From contig DCZN01000065.1 of assembly GCA_002331625.1 (NCBI GenBank), positions 12,240 to 19,560 on the forward strand: a stretch of 7,321 nucleotides of DNA, given 5' to 3'. The notes under the pieces are model-generated. The model made no database searches. It worked only from the letters and a program-made list of their open reading frames with translations, and was not told the DNA's origin. This document shows, one piece after another, positions 5,735 through 7,321 of this stretch. This stretch comes from Nitrospira sp. UBA2083. Lineage in GTDB: Bacteria > Nitrospirota > Nitrospiria > Nitrospirales > Nitrospiraceae. How positions within the stretch are numbered: the first letter of the stretch is position 1; each line of letters starts with the position of its first letter. Position numbers and translations under genes: made by a program.

Positions 5735-6619
5735 ATGCCACCCCATCCCACCCCTCCAGCGTCCCTTTTATTTCATCAGGTCGTCGCGAATGGCCTCTCG
5801 TTTCGCGTGGCAATGACCGGGATGGGACCTCGACTGGTCCTGTGCCTCCACGGATTTCCGGAATCCGCTATCTCCTGGCAGCACCAACTTGCACCGTTGG
5901 CCGAAGCGGGGTTTCGAGTCTGGGCTCCCGATCTCCGGGGGTACGGTGGCACATCACGTCCAACCGGTATCGAGGCCTACTCCATCGAATCGTTGCTGGA
6001 CGATGTCAGCGGACTACTCGATGCCGCCGGCGCGCCACGCGCCATCCTCATGGGACACGATTGGGGCGGAATCATTGCCTGGTGCTATGCCATGCGTTAT
6101 CCGAAGCGCGTGGACGCTCTCGTCATTGTGAATGCCCCTCACCCGGCCTGCTTTGAGCGGGAAATCCGACGCTGGCGGCAATTGCGCCGCTCCTGGTACA
6201 TGGGCGTCTTTCAACTGCCCTGGCTGCCAGAAGCGGCATTGGCCGCCGGTCACGGAGCCATCATCGGCCTCATTTTCAAATGGATGGCCCGACATATCCC
6301 CGAGGCACTGGTGCGATTGTACCGGCAGCAGGCCTGTGAGGCTGGCGCCTTGACCGCCATGCTGAATTATTACCGAGCGGCATTGCGAGGTGGCGGCGCG
6401 CTGCGGCAACGCATGCTGGGGTACCCCAAGATCGATGTTCCCGCACTTGTCGTCTGGGGTCTCCAAGATCAAGCCCTCGATGGTCACAATCTCAACGGGC
6501 TGAGTGCTCTCGTGACCGATCTGACGGTCGTGACCATTGCGGAGGCCGGGCATTTTGTGCATGAAGACGAGCCGGACCGAGTGACGCATGAAATCATGAC
6601 CTGGCTGCGAACTCGATAG
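5735..6619 (+). CDS. Alpha/beta-hydrolase, epoxide hydrolase type
   Basis: The product is 294 residues, typical of soluble epoxide hydrolases, which open epoxides to diols through a covalent ester on Asp. Visible landmarks: HGFPE (39-43, oxyanion loop), DLRGYGGTSRP (66-76), the nucleophile elbow GHDWGG (107-112) with Asp109, a cap domain (about 137-232) with WYMGVFQLPWLPE (154-166) and NYYRA (211-215) providing the candidate epoxide-activating tyrosines, an acid in WGLQDQALD (241-249; Asp245 or Asp249), and AGHFVHED (271-278) with catalytic His273. A nucleophilic Asp with cap tyrosines favours epoxide hydrolase over esterase. Haloalkane dehalogenase is less likely because no Trp follows the nucleophile in the pattern that family usually has beyond HDW. 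No signal peptide is seen. ATG 5735 has only a weak GGA (5728-5730) upstream. The gene diverges from the HicB-like gene across a 107-bp gap. Confidence 0.9.
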   Translation: MPPHPTPPASLLFHQVVANGLSFRVAMTGMGPRLVLCLHGFPESAISWQHQLAPLAEAGFRVWAPDLRGYGGTSRPTGIEAYSIESLLDDVSGLLDAAGAPRAILMGHDWGGIIAWCYAMRYPKRVDALVIVNAPHPACFEREIRRWRQLRRSWYMGVFQLPWLPEAALAAGHGAIIGLIFKWMARHIPEALVRLYRQQACEAGALTAMLNYYRAALRGGGALRQRMLGYPKIDVPALVVWGLQDQALDGHNLNGLSALVTDLTVVTIAEAGHFVHEDEPDRVTHEIMTWLRTR

Positions 6620-6760
6620 CCTGACTGCTCACTCCCCCCACCCTCCTCGGTGGTTCCATGCAGTGATGAACTGTGTCTGTTCCATGACCGTCCGAGCTGT
6701 CTCGCCGGTCGCTCGTTGAACCCTCTCGACCCCACAGTGTGTCATGGTCCGACGTGCGAA

Positions 6761-6784
6761 AAATGATCAAGTTATTGACCATTT
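6761..6784. promoter_or_regulatory. Operator-like dyad covering the -35 box
   Basis: AAATGATCAA (6761-6770) and TTGACCATTT (6775-6784) are inverted copies matching at 9 of 10 positions, separated by GTTA. The right arm contains the -35 hexamer TTGACC of the promoter below, so a dimeric repressor bound here would block RNA polymerase. Size and shape suit a helix-turn-helix dimer; no candidate regulator gene is in the window. Confidence 0.5.
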
Positions 6785-6802
6785 AACCGAACAAGATACG
6801 AT
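6775..6802 (+). promoter_or_regulatory. Sigma70-type promoter for the gene at 6850
   Basis: TTGACC (6775-6780) matches the -35 consensus at five of six bases and TACGAT (6797-6802) the -10 at four of six, with a 16-nt spacer. The region is AT-rich against a GC-rich background. The predicted start near 6809 leaves a leader of about 41 nt before the ATG. Confidence 0.55.
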
Positions 6803-6849
6803 ATTTTGATCGGACCTGCAGCCAGTCTCTCCTATTACGCGAGGTGCCT

Positions 6850-7284
6850 ATGCGACGAGTCGCCACTGCGACAGTTTCGCTTGCAGATCAGCCCGCGAGC
6901 AAATCGACCACGGTTTTGCTGACCATCGCCGGGCTGATGTTGGTCGGGCTGATCTACAGCATTGTGGGGCGCGACCCAGCCGTCTCCTGTCCAAACGAAT
7001 TGCTCGGTGCCTGGATCACGTCGGCCAAGGGATACGAGGAAGGTCTGTTGGTCATTACCAAGACCGGCGTGGCTTTCAGCGTGGGAGCTGAACATTTGGA
7101 CGCGCAAGCCGTGCGGCGCATCGACGCAAGTGTGGAAGGTCGCCGCACCTCGTACACCATCGTCTACGGCGATTCTCGAAAGGATGAACAGACGTTAGTG
7201 TTCTATTACGACACCAAGAATCAGACCATCACCTTCAAAAATCAGTCGCACCTAGTGTGGACCAGAAAAACGGTGGAATCATGA
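6850..7284 (+). CDS. Hypothetical single-pass membrane protein with extracytoplasmic beta-rich domain
   Basis: The product is 144 residues and I do not recognise a named family. A short N-terminal tail (1-20) is followed by one hydrophobic segment (about 21-39, TVLLTIAGLMLVGLIYSIV). The rest, from CPNELLGAWIT (47-57) onward, alternates short strand-like stretches (GLLVITKTGVAFSVG, TSYTIVYG, QTLVFYY, QTITFKN, HLVWTRK). The LLGxW opening followed by about eight strands resembles small lipocalin-like or META-like barrels, but this is only a shape resemblance. The topology is probably N-in with the barrel in the periplasm. ATG 6850 is chosen over the GTG at 6844 because GAGG (6841-6844) would be its ribosome site and overlaps that GTG. 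A sigma70 promoter with an operator-like dyad lies upstream. Its stop codon overlaps the start of the next gene as ATGA. Confidence 0.75.
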   Translation: MRRVATATVSLADQPASKSTTVLLTIAGLMLVGLIYSIVGRDPAVSCPNELLGAWITSAKGYEEGLLVITKTGVAFSVGAEHLDAQAVRRIDASVEGRRTSYTIVYGDSRKDEQTLVFYYDTKNQTITFKNQSHLVWTRKTVES

Positions 7285-7321
7285 TCGGCCCGTTTCAACG
7301 GAGACAGCTGTTCGTCCATCC
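7281..7321 (+). CDS. Start of a downstream gene, translationally coupled (partial, cut by right edge)
   Basis: An ATG at 7281-7283 shares bases with the TGA stop (7282-7284) of the preceding gene. The frame remains open for the 13 codons left in the window (MIGPFQRRQLFVH). A GGTGGA at 7272-7277 is a plausible though close ribosome site. The basic, QRRQ-type start recalls the cytoplasmic lead-in of membrane sensors or one-TM proteins, but too little is present to name it. The overlap suggests coupled expression with the membrane protein upstream. Confidence 0.5.
   Translation, partial: MIGPFQRRQLFVH

Larger units (their letters stand above)
6746..6816. repeat. 7-bp inverted repeat flanking the promoter of the gene at 6850
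   Basis: GGTCCGA (6746-6752) and TCGGACC (6810-6816) are perfect inverted copies 57 nt apart. They bracket both the dyad at 6761-6784 and the predicted -35 and -10 boxes. The second copy would lie at or just after the transcription start. They could be paired regulator sites that allow looping, though a 7-bp match can occur by chance. Confidence 0.35.

Noticed and set aside
6638..6653. Intrinsic terminator after the epoxide hydrolase gene
   Set aside because: CCACC/GGTGG gives only a 5-bp stem and is followed by TTCCATG rather than a T run.

Overview
The window looks like chromosomal DNA from a free-living Gram-negative bacterium of moderately high G+C (upper fifties percent by eye). The giant DUF4347/cadherin-type surface protein, the periplasmic rhodanese beside a small ABM monooxygenase, and the general codon style remind me of Nitrospira-like (Nitrospirota) genomes. 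That assignment is an impression from gene style; no marker gene is present.

Layout. Positions 1-2666 (minus strand) hold the first 888 codons of a very large surface or secreted protein that runs off the left edge. It has a LEPR-XLL-like N-terminal motif, a DUF4347 domain, a jelly-roll-like domain and at least three cadherin-like repeats. A mostly non-coding stretch of about 650 bp separates it from a rightward gene pair: an exported single-domain rhodanese (3314-3772) and an ABM-domain protein (3804-4106). The pair ends in a 67-nt segment with an inverted repeat and two inner hairpins. Next are an aldose 1-epimerase (4235-5230), a convergent small gene on the minus strand encoding two tandem HicB-like half-domains (5259-5627), a divergently oriented epoxide-hydrolase-type alpha/beta hydrolase (5735-6619), and a regulated-looking promoter driving a small one-TM hypothetical protein (6850-7284). 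The stop codon of that last gene overlaps the start of a further gene cut by the right edge.

How the genes work together. I see no single pathway. The rhodanese/ABM pair and the 6850/7281 pair look like two-gene operons. The epimerase, HicB-like gene and hydrolase look like single-gene units. There are no tRNAs, rRNAs, transposases or CRISPR arrays. The most unusual items are the solo duplicated HicB-like protein with an apparently leaderless promoter, the 10-bp dyad over the promoter at 6775, the folded segment at 4104-4170, and the possible caspase-like His/Cys pair in the DUF4347 domain. None of these proves a new system.
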